Assembly: GCA_021018995.1 (NCBI GenBank)
Contig: CM037585.1
Location: 119,186,331-119,250,330, forward strand
Source: Chloranthus sessilifolius
Lineage: Eukaryota > Streptophyta > Magnoliopsida > Chloranthales > Chloranthaceae
DNA length: 64,000 bases
Direction: 5' to 3'
The position numbers were made by a program, and so were the translations under genes. This document shows positions 53,604 through 64,000 of the stretch, piece by piece. Positions within the stretch are counted from its first letter, which is position 1; every line of letters begins with the position of its first letter. The notes beneath the pieces are model-generated. The model did not search any database. It was not told the DNA's origin and saw nothing but the letters and a program-made list of their open reading frames with translations.

Positions 53604-54864
53604 TGATTCTTAAATTATACGTTGTCTTAACCTATTACAAGCGCACAATGGTGATTGTAGCACTAGTATAGGATCGTTCCCACAAGAAAAACTTTAATCT
53701 GAAGAACTTCTATTTTCCTTTAAAGAATAAAGAATTGTTTGTTTAAACTAAGATGCAAAAAATAAATCTATTCTATGAATTGAAAAGCAGTTATACTAGA
53801 TCTCTAGTCCTCCAGATTTTAGTCGTCAATTAAAACCTAGAATCCTATTCATATTTATGAATTGAAAAATCGTTACACTACTATGCAGCCTTCCAGATTT
53901 TAGTCGTCAATTAAAATCCAGAAGTCCTTAGATATTTACGTGGAGAAAATAAATTGCATGAAAAGTAAATTGTAGGAAAAGTAAATTGCAAGAAAATAAA
54001 AACTAAATTTTCAATTTTAGTCGTCAATTAAAATTAAGAAATATTAGATGTTTACAAAGTTGGAAACTGCATAAAAATAAAGGCTGAAAATAAATATATC
54101 CTAGGGTTGATCTTCCAGTTCCCAATCTCTGCTATCAATTGATCTCGAGAAACCTTGGATGTTTATTTTGGGTTCTAAGCTCTCTTATTTATAGAACCAT
54201 AAGAGGTTGGTTACAACAAATTAGGATTTTAGTTAAAGCAAACTATCTAAAACAGAGTCTTCTAAAATTAAATTTCCTAATACCAATCCTATTTGCTTCT
54301 CACTACTAGAGACGTGTGAGATTTCTTCTCTTGATATTCAATAGCAATGATCCTTGCCAAGCTTCTCAGATCCGTAGTGTATAACTTCCTTTCTATAGAG
54401 TTTTTGAATTTTTGCATGACTGTGCAACACTCACGTGACCTTCAACAGTGTGCGCGAGCTTTAATATACAAAATCGAGAATATGATTTTGTTTTCTTCCT
54501 TGTTTCTTCGATTAAGCTTCTGGTCGATCGCTTAAATTTCACCAAACTCTCTTCAGTCTTCTTCAGTAGAAATCGTAAATTACAATTCCTTCTATTTCTT
54601 CTGTTTTAGCTCTCGATTTCACTTCAACTAACTCCTGAGCTTCATGATTCCTCTTCGATAGCTCTGAGAACGAGTGCTTCAGTTATAATTCTTTTGTGAT
54701 CTTTCTTACTGTTTTTTTAGTTTACTTTGGCAAAGATTAACACTTTTACCCTTTTCTGCTTACTATTCTAAATATTTGCATATTCGCACATCATTAGTAG
54801 CAAAATGGAGGCTAACATCACTTAGTTAGGGGCATCAAAATGGTAAATTATGTGACTAATCATA
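53604..54864 (-). mobile_element. 3' LTR of a second H-family copy
   Basis: Collinear with the H LTRs, including the CTTAACCTATTRCAAGCGC block at the far end and the minus-strand TATA box at 54,182-54,193. On the minus strand it begins TATGATTAGTCACA (a mutated TG) at 54,864 directly beside a polypurine tract, so it is a 3' LTR. Length is about 1,261 bases. Confidence 0.75.
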
Positions 54865-55950
54865 CCCCAAACTTGAGTTTTGCTAGTCCCTAGCAAACAA
54901 GGAAAAAAATTATAATCTAAATAAAAATTTAAATGCCGCTTTCGTAAGGAACACGATTACATATAGCGGATACAGCAAGCCTTTAAATCCCTAGGTGATC
55001 CCTAGTGGAGGAGTTGTGTCTCCTGAAGGTTTCCAGTGAAGTTACCAACAAACTTAAAATATTTTTGAATTTTGAATTAAATTTTTTTTTAAAACAAACT
55101 TTTAAAAATAATAAACTACTTTTATACACTAATTAATCACATGGTTATTATGATTTTCTAACAATAAGATTCCATTCAACCATTACTTCCCATCCTAGCA
55201 ATCATCCTTGATCAGATACTGAACAGTTTCAATTCATATAAAGCGTAGAGTGTGCGCGTACTAATGACAAAATTCATTCATTTTAATTTTTCTAAACTGC
55301 AGATTTTGAAAACATTTTCATCTAAACTCTCACTGTGGCATACACTCTAAAAGAAGTATTGAAATTTGTTGGGTTTCTCACAATGGTTTATATAATGAAT
55401 GATTTCAAAGATATGGCAAAAAGATAAATCTCATGGGAGAGATAATCTATTCTATTTTTATGCTTTCTGATTTTCATAATATTTATTACAGACATTTCTA
55501 CTAGGCTCTTGCTTTTGCAAATCGTTGATCAAAAAGGTCTTTATTCGGCTTGTAATGGGCTTTGGGTTAAAAGGTTCCAAAGAAAGGTAAAAGACTTCAA
55601 TGTTCTGAGAATTCAATCTATCTCTCACCTATTCCTCTTCTTTTCTTTCTTCTGCTTCAGCAAGGATCCAAAAAGTTGGATCACTTCTTCCTTTTTTTTT
55701 TTTTTAATAAATCCCTTTTTTTTCTTTTTCAATCATCTTCTCGATTTTGTTCAATTTTGGAAGCTTCTTTGCTTCACTTTTCATTTCTTTTTCTTCTCAT
55801 ATTTTCATATATTAATTTCTTTATCAGGTGTACCTTTTCAGCCCTTTTTTGTTTTTACACTCCTTCCACTCTCCTATTTCTCCTTTTATTCTAAATTCTC
55901 AAAAGTATAAGGGTTAAAGACCGAAAGCTTTAGGCAGTACATACGGTATC
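54865..55950 (-). mobile_element. 3' internal region of the second H-family copy, truncated
   Basis: It begins with the tract ACTCAAGTTTGGGG (minus strand) and matches 1,163-2,110 and 37,077-37,250 of H. Homology ends near 55,950, where the copy is truncated. It is non-coding, with pyrimidine-rich stretches around 55,680-55,880 whose plus-strand reading frames are low-complexity. Confidence 0.7.
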
Positions 55951-57078
55951 TCAACATTTCTAAGAGAGATTAAGGTTGTGTTCTTCAATATTTCTGTGTA
56001 ATTAAAGTATAGTCGAGAAATATGTGTTCGGGAAGGATAATCCGACCGTCAATAGGTTGGTTGCAGCGTACATTGTCATGTGAATCAATGTATCCTGGAA
56101 TCTGCCTTACCTTACTGATTGTATACGATAGGGGCAGTCATAGACTTACAGATAGCGTATTTTAAATACCTCGATTTATGTGCTTGCACTTAAAATTATT
56201 TTCCATCATCCCCCCTCCCCCAAGTTTTTCTCTTTATTTTTCTTCTCTATTTCGTTATTTACCACCATAATTTCGACATCAAGAAGTGTAGGGTCCTCAT
56301 TTCTCTTTTACCCACAGAGGAAACAACAAATGTGCAGATTTCATAGCGAGAGGAGTGATCAATCAACCGATTGGAGCCATTTGGATATCTCCCAAGCATA
56401 TGCCTATTGACTCTTTCTTTTAATTCAAAGCGATGTATAATTTGTTTCAACTATGGTGGTGTGATCAGGATGATTAGGGTGATGCCATTGTCGAAGCTCT
56501 AGTCTACATGAATGGTTGTGATTCTTTGTTTCATAATACTCCTCTGTACGGAAGGGTGAGGACTGGGACCATATCTAAAATCTTCCCCTTCAAAGGTATT
56601 TTTTTAATTTCTCCCCACATTTTTTTAAAAAATGTAATAGACCCATGTACTTAAACCTTAGTTTTGTAAATGCCTCCGCATCAATAATAAAAGTCCACCT
56701 TAATACCAAATTTACCATTAAAGGGGGAAGATTCTAGAAAATGGGTTAGAACCGCTAATAAGACAATAAAAATTATATTAAATAAGTAAAAAGTTATATT
56801 TTTTCCTGCAAAAAAGAGAAAAAAAAATAAATAATTCAATAAAAATCCAAAAAATTAGAAAAAATGATATAAAAAAAAAGGTAAAAACTAAATATTTTTT
56901 AATCTCAGAAAAAAATAGTAAAAATTACATTTGAAATGCAAAAATCTTACTTTTTGCACTCATTAACAAAAAGAAAAAAAAAATTACATAAAATTCTGGA
57001 AAGCCAAAATTAGAAAACCATTGATTGATTGCCGGCAAGATTTTGATCACCGTGCCGTTTGGAAGCCCTTTTTATGGT
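55951..57078. other. AT-rich intergenic DNA
   Basis: No supportable gene or element. The short stretch 56,470-56,600 encodes GDAIVEALVYMNGCDSLFHN after a stop and ends before a GT, but nothing else supports an exon. Adenine/thymine-rich low complexity dominates 56,580-57,000. Confidence 0.4.
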
Positions 57079-57093
57079 TCTTGATTTTTTTTA

Positions 57094-57301
57094 TTTAGTT
57101 ATTTATTTTTTATCTTTTTTTTTATATGACATATGGCCGGGACAACCTCGAGAACCGATGAGCAGGCACACATACACATGTAAAAGTTGCGTAACAACCT
57201 ACACGTTGTAAGATAAGGGTGGAAAACAACATGGGGGATGAGAATTGAACCCACGACTTACTCTCCCACATTGGAGGGAGCATACCAACTGGACTAACAC
57301 G
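57094..57301 (-). mobile_element. tRNA-derived SINE
   Basis: The minus strand shows an A-box-like TTAGTCCAGTTGG (57,285-57,297) and a B-box-like GGTTCAATTCTC (57,240-57,251), about 35 bases apart as in a tRNA promoter, and ends in an A-rich tail. TCTTGATTTTTTTT at 57,079-57,092 and TCTTTGATTTTTTTT at 57,302-57,316 are the likely target duplications. It has no coding capacity and would have been moved by LINE enzymes. Confidence 0.65.
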
Positions 57302-57530
57302 TCTTTGATTTTTTTTCTATGTACATGATTTGGGTAGATTTTGTATTAAAAGAGATATTTAGAGTTTCGGGGCATTTAAAGAACTAAATTTTAAGTACAA
57401 GGGTTTATAAGATATTAAAAAAGTAACTTTAAAGGGGGAGATTTTAGAAATTTTCGCTTTTTCTCTTCTTTTAAGCTATAGAGTATATAATTTTTAATAC
57501 TATAAAATAATCCAATTGATGCCCGAATTG

Positions 57531-57715
<185 letters not shown>

Positions 57716-57871
57716 TTTAGAAAATTAAAAAAGAAACAAATAAAAAAGGCAAAACTAGATTAACAATAAACATTAATTAGGCATTTTACAATGCATGCAG
57801 GATAATAATCTAACATTTCTAAATACCTAGATAGGAAACATGAAGTTTTGGGTTAAATGGTGTTCAGACTC

Positions 57872-58093
57872 AACCAATAGGGGGGGTTGGCACAATGACC
57901 AGGACCTCCCGGACGTCTTGAGTTCGAAGCCACCCCCAGTTGGCCACTTGCAAGGATTTATCCCTAGTTACCTGTTACGTGTGATGTGCGGGTGTTGCAC
58001 ATGACTAAGGACTTCAGGTGCATTGTTATGTGTGGGTGTTGCACATGACTAAGGACTTCAGGTGCTCTAAAAGGCTCGGATACCGTGTCATCG
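57872..58093 (+). mobile_element. tRNA-derived SINE with internal duplication
   Basis: A-box-like TGGCACAATGACC (57,888-57,900) and B-box AGTTCGAAGCC (57,921-57,931) are correctly spaced. TAAATGGTGTTCAGAYTC flanks it at 57,854-57,871 and 58,094-58,111, an 18-base target duplication with one mismatch. The body contains a 44-base tandem duplication (57,985-58,021 and 58,029-58,065). The 3' end, GATACCGTGTCATCG, has no poly(A). Confidence 0.75.
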
Positions 58094-58141
58094 TAAATGG
58101 TGTTCAGATTCTTACTCTGTTTGAAATAGAGCAAAAAACTC

Positions 58142-59353
58142 TTAGAGCTTGTTTGGATATTGGGAAAAGAGAGGAATACTCATATTCGGATTATATTTTT
58201 CGTAGTTTGGAAGCGACTTAAGGGTCGGAATAGAAAATAGAATTTTTACGCTCATTTTCGACTTAAGAGTTCGAGAGTACCCTTCGGCATTCAATTTGTC
58301 GAGACCTCGGAAAGATATGAGGAGGAGTGGAGAAGAAAATGATAAGGGTACGGCCCTTCTCACCCGTTTATTAGAAACATCACACAATTTTTTCATGGAC
58401 GAAAACCATTGACTGATTTGAATTAAACGATGGAGATTTTTTTTGTTTTCAATCTTCCTCATGATAGATCTTACGATCATGGTCCCCCCATCAAACGGTC
58501 AGATGTTGATTCTATATGGCACACATCCCCAAAATTATAGGCAGAGCCACGTTATGACTTGAGTGATTAATTGACCACCCAAATTTTTTAAAAATTTATT
58601 ACTAAGCATTAGAGATTCTAATTTATATTAGTGGATTCTCATCCATCCAAAATTATATTGACCACACAAAATTATCAAAAATCTTCAAATAACCTTTTTT
58701 ATGGTATATGTTTTCATAACAAATATTTTTTCTTTGATTTTTTTAATTAAATCCCACAACTTGGGCCTATTTTGGGAGAGATTTCTCTCACAAAGGACTC
58801 CATTATGTTGTAGAGCTACGTGCTCACATATATGGTATATATGTTCTAGTATAATCAATTACAAAAAAAAAAAATTATTATACATAACAAGGTTTGAACC
58901 TAAAACCTATCCCTCACAAAACACTAAATTAACTACTAGAGCAATTTACGTAGATATATAAAGAGCAATCTCTAAAAAAATAAAAAAATAAAGAGTAAAA
59001 AAAACTTAATACATATATAATTTTTTAGTCATTCTTGTGAAACATTTTTATGATATTGCAGCTATATTTTAGTTTGGATGATCTTCTGTTGTATTATGAC
59101 TATTTTTTTGTTAGGATATGTTATTTTCCTATAATTTTCTGCATATGTATCCAAACACAGGATTTGATTAATTCTGCATTTTCCCAACTAACAATGTGAT
59201 TATCCAAGCAGCGAAAAATAAAGGGAAACAATAGAATCCCATGATTTCAAACAACTTAGGTATCCATGGGGATTCTCAAAAAAGAAAAGGTATTCACGGG
59301 GAAATTGTTTTACTTTGCTACATTTCCGGTATTTTTATCCAAACAGGCTCTTA
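58142..59353. mobile_element. Candidate TIR element (TTAGAGCYTGTTTGGATA ends)
   Basis: TTAGAGCTTGTTTGGATA at 58,142-58,159 and TATCCAAACAGGCTCTTA at 59,336-59,353 form an 18-base inverted repeat with two mismatches. Ends of the form GAGCCTGTTTGGATA are common in plant hAT-type and MITE-like elements. No convincing target duplication is seen. The interior is AT-rich without a gene. Confidence 0.45.
58857..58960 (-). mobile_element. Possible short tRNA-derived SINE
   Basis: The minus strand has GCTCTAGTAGTTAA (A-box-like, 58,929-58,942) and AGGTTCAAACC (perfect B box, 58,891-58,901), followed by an oligo-T tail at 58,862-58,874. Short repeats CAATTA flank it but are too weak to call duplications. 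Confidence 0.4.
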
Positions 59354-60220
59354 TGCACAATTCTGTGGAATTTTGAGGGCCACTGATTCCCAGTTGAACA
59401 GATAATTTTGTTCCTTGAGATCCATGATTTTCAACGAAGCCTATGCAAATAGGTATTTACTCTGTTTTAAAACTGGAGTACGACTCTAAAAAGTTGTTCC
59501 CAACTTTTTCGACCCAAAAATTGAAATGTCAAGCACAATTCATGGAAACTTTTAACTCCTTTTGTCCCCTAATTGCATAAAAGAGCACCTGGCTCAGTTG
59601 GGTCAGCTGGATTTCACATGGAAAGTAAAAAAGCCAGACATTTTTGTGATCTCATTAGGATGACCTTCATAGGCACGGAGTTATCATCATAAAGATTCGA
59701 TGGACACACACCTACTAAAGTAAATTAAAAGGCATAATCCTTCATATCTTATATTCCTTTGACGTGAAGGCTTAGGGTACGTGCACTTCACTATAATTAA
59801 ATTACATGTAATAATTACTTTATATGTAATAAAGTACATTTTTTTTACTTTATAAAAAAGTATGCCTCTGGTGTAATATGGCTGTTCACTTCACTGTAAA
59901 GCGAAGGTATAAAATCTACTTTATAAGATACTATTCACTTCACGGCAAAGTGAACGATTTCGGTAATTTTTTTGCATATACTCTTGACTATCTGAAATCG
60001 TCATGCTCGCTCATTTTATATCTCTCCATCGGCCATTGTAAAGGTGTCTATTTTGCATGAAAACTTAGGGGATTGTCATTCATCCCCGTTCAAGTCAATC
60101 TACCGGTTCACATTTATCCACGTTCACATAATCGAGCATAGATGATGGGTCTCCGGTCTCCATCGAGCTGGATTAAGAGCCAATGATGTGTAGCATGCTT
60201 CAGGCCAGCCCGAGTAGCCT

Positions 60221-60222
<2 letters not shown>

Positions 60223-60255
<33 letters not shown>
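60223..60255. repeat. TA microsatellite
   Basis: About 16 TA units preceded by CGAGTAGCCTATA at 60,211-60,223. Confidence 0.9.
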
Positions 60256-60260
<5 letters not shown>

Positions 60261-60304
60261 ATTTTTAATTTTTAATATATTTTAGTATAATGTGAACCGA
60301 GTAG

Positions 60305-60306
<2 letters not shown>

Positions 60307-60352
<46 letters not shown>
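60307..60352. repeat. TA microsatellite, second copy
   Basis: About 23 TA units preceded by the same 13-base phrase CGAGTAGCCTATA at 60,298-60,310. The two arrays and their prefix look like a local duplication. Confidence 0.9.
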
Positions 60353-60355
<3 letters not shown>

Positions 60356-60426
60356 TTTTTAATAAGGTTTTAATATATTTACAAGTCAAAACCCATTTAT
60401 GGACTCCACTCCCCATCCCCCCTCTG

Positions 60427-60468
60427 CTCTCTCTCTCTCTCTCTCTCTCCCCCCTTTCTCTCTCTCAC
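60427..60468. repeat. CT-rich tract
   Basis: Tandem CT units interrupted by a C run. Such tracts are common in plant 5' leaders, but no transcript can be shown here. Confidence 0.8.
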
Positions 60469-60601
60469 ATAGCTCTCCACTTTCCTCTTCACACCAAAAC
60501 CTCCGCTGAAGCAGAAAAAGCCTCCCAACTTCCATCTAAATTTATCAGTAGATCTAATTAGATCATATCTAATATGATTAGATAAGCCTAAACCCCCATA
60601 T

Positions 60602-60742
60602 ATGGAAGAAGCCCTAATCAAAACCCCAATACCACCGCCCAAATCGCCACCTCTCTGGAGCCCAAAACCCTCAAAACCCAATCACCACCGCCCAGCTTGG
60701 GTTTTTCCGGTGATTTGCCGGATGATTGGTGCCGGAAAATGA
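60602..60742 (+). CDS. Small hypothetical reading frame after a CT-rich leader
   Basis: Forty-six codons, MEEALIKTPIPPPKSPPLWS onward, Pro-rich at first and ending RMIGAGK. The upstream CT-rich tract and CCAAAACC-type sequence look like a plant 5' leader, so this may be the captured start of a host gene inside a TIR element. There is no conserved domain, and the phrase GATGATTGGTGCCGGAA at its end recurs at 61,081-61,097. It may be a chance frame. Confidence 0.25.
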   Translation: MEEALIKTPIPPPKSPPLWSPKPSKPNHHRPAWVFPVICRMIGAGK

Positions 60743-61301
60743 GAGGAAGGGGTTTGGGTGACGAATTGGATAAGATGGTGTAGGTGCATGGACTGGTTGC
60801 ATCTCAGCCACAACTTTCGGCGAATCATACCCAGATTCCAGCGATTCGTCTCCTAGATCTAACGCAATAATTTTTACTTGATTTATTTTCATCTGTGGTG
60901 AATTTAATCTATTTTTTTTTTCTTAATTTGTAAACAAAACTAGGGCATCTTAGTGTTTATTCAGATTTTTTATATGCAGAGGTGATTTTGATTGGGACTA
61001 TTGTAGGATCCAATTTGATTTTGAGTAGGGCTTCTTGAAGTGTTCGGTTGTTGAAGAAGAAGATAATATCGATCGTTGCGGATGATTGGTGCCGGAATAA
61101 TTTTTACCGTGGCCATTTTACCTGCAATAAATCGATATTACGAGCTCTAGCCTCGTAAGTCAAAATTATTGCAAGTAATTATTTTTGACACAAAACTAAA
61201 AAAATTACAGTGAAATGAACAATGAAAAATATACTTTTTACGGTAAAATAATGGGATTGCGCATAATATTACCGTTTTACAACAAAGTGAACGTGTTCTT
61301 A

Positions 61302-62556
61302 GTAAATTTTCTTTTCTTTTCCTTTTATCTTATGTCTGAACTTTACTTGACATACCAAAAATTCAGCCTAAGATTCTCCGCGTTAACGAGATTTGCCACA
61401 TCATCACAGGAAACATTGATATGACTAGAAAATTAGGACAATAATGGAAAGGGGAAGAGGAAGCCAGTTGTAAGATAACATATCTAGACATGATCATATG
61501 ACTTTTAATACTTTTCTCCAGTGGGGGGAGTTGAAAGATTTGAGAGTCTCCTTCATTGATTACAATACTATTCTGCATATGGAGTTGGGTCTCTGAACTC
61601 ACTTTCATGGTGGACCCTTGTTGTTTTAGGAGAGTTCTAATAAAATCTAGGCCCTTTTGGCTTGTGGTAGGAGGTCAGGGTCACTATATACCCAAAAATT
61701 ACGGGATTCGAAACATATATTCAACACTGGAATCGATTCAAAACGATTTTAATCGGACCCATCCATTTAAAACAATTTTAATTGGACCCACGTACCCTTA
61801 TCTGCTACTGACTGCTTCGCGCGGAGGGTACAATTACAGTACATAGTTCACAAAAGAATTTTGATTAGACTAGCAAACTCATTAGCTAATTTAGGCTATT
61901 TCTTTATTTTCTTCACGAAGTAGTTATTGACTCGGAAAACAGGTAGAATGAACTGACCATAAACCTACCAACCATGCACTTAAACCACTATTACATGTTT
62001 TTCTCAGATTCCTGCATTAGTTATGAACACCAGCTTGCAGTTTGATGTCTGAGAAAAATTGGTAACAAGGGGAAGAACACATTCTCTCCCTTGTTCGGAT
62101 TTTCCTCGTATTGAGGTACTGAATGTGTTAAAAGTAAGAGTTGGTATTACAAAGTGGAACTCAAATCAATCTCCTTATTACCAAGTAGTCTTGTTTTGGG
62201 CAAATCATTGACATTACACTTTTTGATCTTTTAAAAATTCGAGATGCAACCATATCTGCACATTTCCCAATGCGGAAATTTGGAAATCTGCTACTTGGGT
62301 TGAGTACCTAATAGAGACACTTGCACTAATCCATGCAAACTTTGTATTATTTAAAAGAGAATCAATATCATATCTGCCATATATTGATCCTGTAGACATT
62401 GGAAAACCAATGTGTTTGATGGAGGGTTGTAGTCAAAGGTTGACTTTCACATATTGTCTTCAAATCTAGTTTCACATACTTTCAGGGTCTCTGACATTTG
62501 TAACATTAACTTTCAATATAATTTTGTCACCAAAAGGCACAATTAAACCAATGGAA
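61302..62556. other. AT-rich intergenic DNA
   Basis: No gene or element is supported. One short duplication is visible: AACGATTTTAATCGGACCCA and AACAATTTTAATTGGACCCA at 61,742-61,792. Confidence 0.4.
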
Positions 62557-62655
62557 GTTGGCACAATGGCCCGAATCACGCCTCAACGTGCATATATGGG
62601 AGACTTAGTCACGTTCCTCTAAGAGGCCAGATACCTGTTATCCGAGTGAATAGGT
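62557..62655 (+). mobile_element. Possible degenerate SINE fragment
   Basis: GTTGGCACAATGGCC at 62,557-62,571 matches the 5' end of the SINE at 57,886. The rest is diverged, no clear B box remains, and no target duplication is evident. Confidence 0.3.
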
Positions 62656-63164
62656 AAAATAAAAAGTACTATTACGCTTCATTATCATTATTTTTTATTT
62701 CTTTTGAGAAAACTTCATTATCTTATTGATGTTAGTGAATAGTGACACCTCTAGGCCGGTCCCATTCACCAACTTAACTAGATAGTTGAGGTTAGAATAC
62801 CATTTTTTATGGTTGAATCTTGTCAAAAGTTGACCTGCACATATTTCTAGAGGGCCTGTTCTTTTTCAAATTAAAGACCTCTTCCATCCATCATTTTTGT
62901 TGATTTTTGCCAGAAAAAACAAAGGGAAATTTACCTGATTGACCCTATCAAATACACCTTTTACGTTAGAGGCCCTATATTTTCACTTTTACCCAAATCG
63001 AGAGCCTAGCCGACCCTAAGGATAGCAAAAAGTCCAAATTACCTCATTTCTTTAACGCACAAAAACATCATCTTCTTCCTCATCTTAATCTGGTACAGTT
63101 TCTAAAAGTCAGAGGTGGCGAAGGTGACAACGTCTTCTCCTCAATCCAAACTATTCCGATCTGC

Positions 63165-63464
63165 TATTTGGATCGACCCAGATACACCTTTTTCGTCAGA
63201 CTTTAGCAGATTAGAATGAGGAAGAAGATGATACATCTATATAATTTAAAATTTTAAATATTTACATTTTTCTATATTTACGCGATGTGAAACGAGATCT
63301 ATTTCGATCCAAACTATTTGGATCGACCCAGAAACTCTTTTTTGTCAGAGACTGTAGTAGATTAGAATGACGAAGAAGAGGATGCACCTATATAATTTAA
63401 AATTTTAAATATTTACATTTTTCTATATTTACGCGATGTGAAACGAGATCTATGCCGTCTGATT
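63165..63464. repeat. 150-base tandem duplication
   Basis: The block beginning TATTTGGATCGACCCA at 63,165 recurs at 63,315 with few changes, including ACATTTTTCTATATTTACGC and GTGAAACGAGATCTAT. The second copy leads directly into the foldback element. A separate inverted repeat (CATCTTCTTCCTCAT near 63,070 against ATGAGGAAGAAGATG near 63,218) overlaps the first copy. Confidence 0.75.
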
Positions 63465-63644
63465 TGAAGGCCACAATATAAAATCGATAGTGCCAAAGAT
63501 AGATATGAAAAAAGGCGATATCGACTCTGTATACAGTCGGTACTGACAATTTTAAGAGTCGTCAACGATTATTTATAGAGTCGCCATCGACTCTCTATAC
63601 AGAGTTGTCATCGACTCTGTACAAAGTCGCTATCGATTATATAA

Positions 63645-63703
<59 letters not shown>

Positions 63704-64000
63704 ATATAATCGATGGCGACTCTGTACAGAGTCGCTACCGATTAAATAAATTTATTTATTATTTATTTATTATTATATTTTTTTTATAATCGATGGTGAC
63801 TCTGTACAGAGTCGATGACGACTCTTAAAATGATCGATACCGATTGTGTTAAGAGTCGCCATTGATTGTTAAATTTTTTTATTTTTTTTTAAAGAGACGA
63901 TATTGCCTTTTTTTCGTGTCTATTTTTAGCGCCATCTATTTTATTATGTGGCCTTTAAATCAGACAGCATAGATCCGGTTTCATATCGCGTAAATATAGA
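63422..64000. mobile_element. Foldback-like element with long inverted repeats, cut by the window end
   Basis: The sequence from 63,422 rightwards and the reverse complement of the window end are alike over most of their length, giving arms of roughly 230-270 bases around a TA microsatellite (63,649-63,700). The arms contain reiterated palindromes, for example the perfect 20-base GCGACTCTGTACAGAGTCGC at 63,716-63,735 and a 16-base core at 63,798-63,813, with variants at 63,530, 63,588 and 63,612. No transposase is present. It may be a MULE-like or foldback MITE; the right border is outside the window. Confidence 0.65.

Larger units (their letters stand above)
59772..61301. mobile_element. Candidate TIR element with leader-like insert
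   Basis: The left end TTAGGGTACGTGCACTTCAC (59,772-59,791) and the reverse complement of the right end (TAAGAACACGTTCACTTTG, 61,283-61,301) are imperfect inverted repeats, and CTTAG occurs at both borders. Motifs such as TTCACTTCACTGTAA recur subterminally on both sides. The interior includes two TA microsatellites, a CT tract and a small frame at 60,602. No transposase is present, so it would be non-autonomous. Confidence 0.35.

Noticed and set aside
56470-56600. Possible exon (GDAIVEALVYMNGCDSLFHN, then a GT) faintly reminiscent of a plant LOB-domain segment
   Set aside because: It is preceded by a stop, lacks the Cys block of that family and has no partner exon nearby.

Overview
The window is repeat-rich plant nuclear DNA, most likely from a eudicot with a large genome. 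It is built almost entirely of nested LTR retrotransposons of plant Ty3/gypsy lineages, with tRNA-derived SINEs, short terminal-inverted-repeat elements and microsatellites at the right end. I cannot name the species and see no intact host gene.

Positions 1-45,684 form one nest. The oldest layer (H) is a decayed minus-strand, Athila-like element. Its 5' LTR lies at 42,677-45,684, its tRNA-Asp-type primer site at 42,653-42,670 and a gag remnant at about 42,300-42,652. Its polypurine tract and 3' LTR lie at 1,175-321. Into H went a plus-strand Tat/Ogre-type element (O, 2,111-37,071, target duplication ATTAC). O has a tRNA-Arg-type primer site and a pol with a second RNase H domain. Into the 3' untranslated part of O went a plus-strand Athila element (I, 17,050-34,901, duplication ACGTC), with a tRNA-Asp-type primer site, gag-pol and extra 3' reading frames. 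H also carries a solo chromovirus-like LTR (37,707-40,280, duplication TAACT) and, inside its 5' LTR, a solo O-related LTR (43,721-45,286, duplication AAGAG).

From 45,685 to 53,603 there are two promoter-like non-coding regions full of degenerate repeats, a remnant resembling the end of a FAR1/MULE-derived protein, and a third solo LTR on the minus strand (50,765-53,346). A second copy of the H family (3' LTR plus 3' internal part) occupies 53,604-55,950. The remainder, 55,950-64,000, is AT-rich. It holds SINEs with target duplications, TA and TTA microsatellites, two candidate TIR elements and a large foldback structure that runs off the right edge.

None of the elements looks able to move by itself. 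gag and pol of O and I carry stops, frameshifts and changed catalytic residues, and both reverse transcriptases have lost the same first aspartate of the catalytic pair. The most unusual signal is in the non-coding parts. Several unrelated LTRs or leaders each carry their own short, reiterated, dyad-symmetric sequence. In two related LTR families (O and the solo LTR at 43.7 kb) the symmetric element sits in the same context but has a different sequence.
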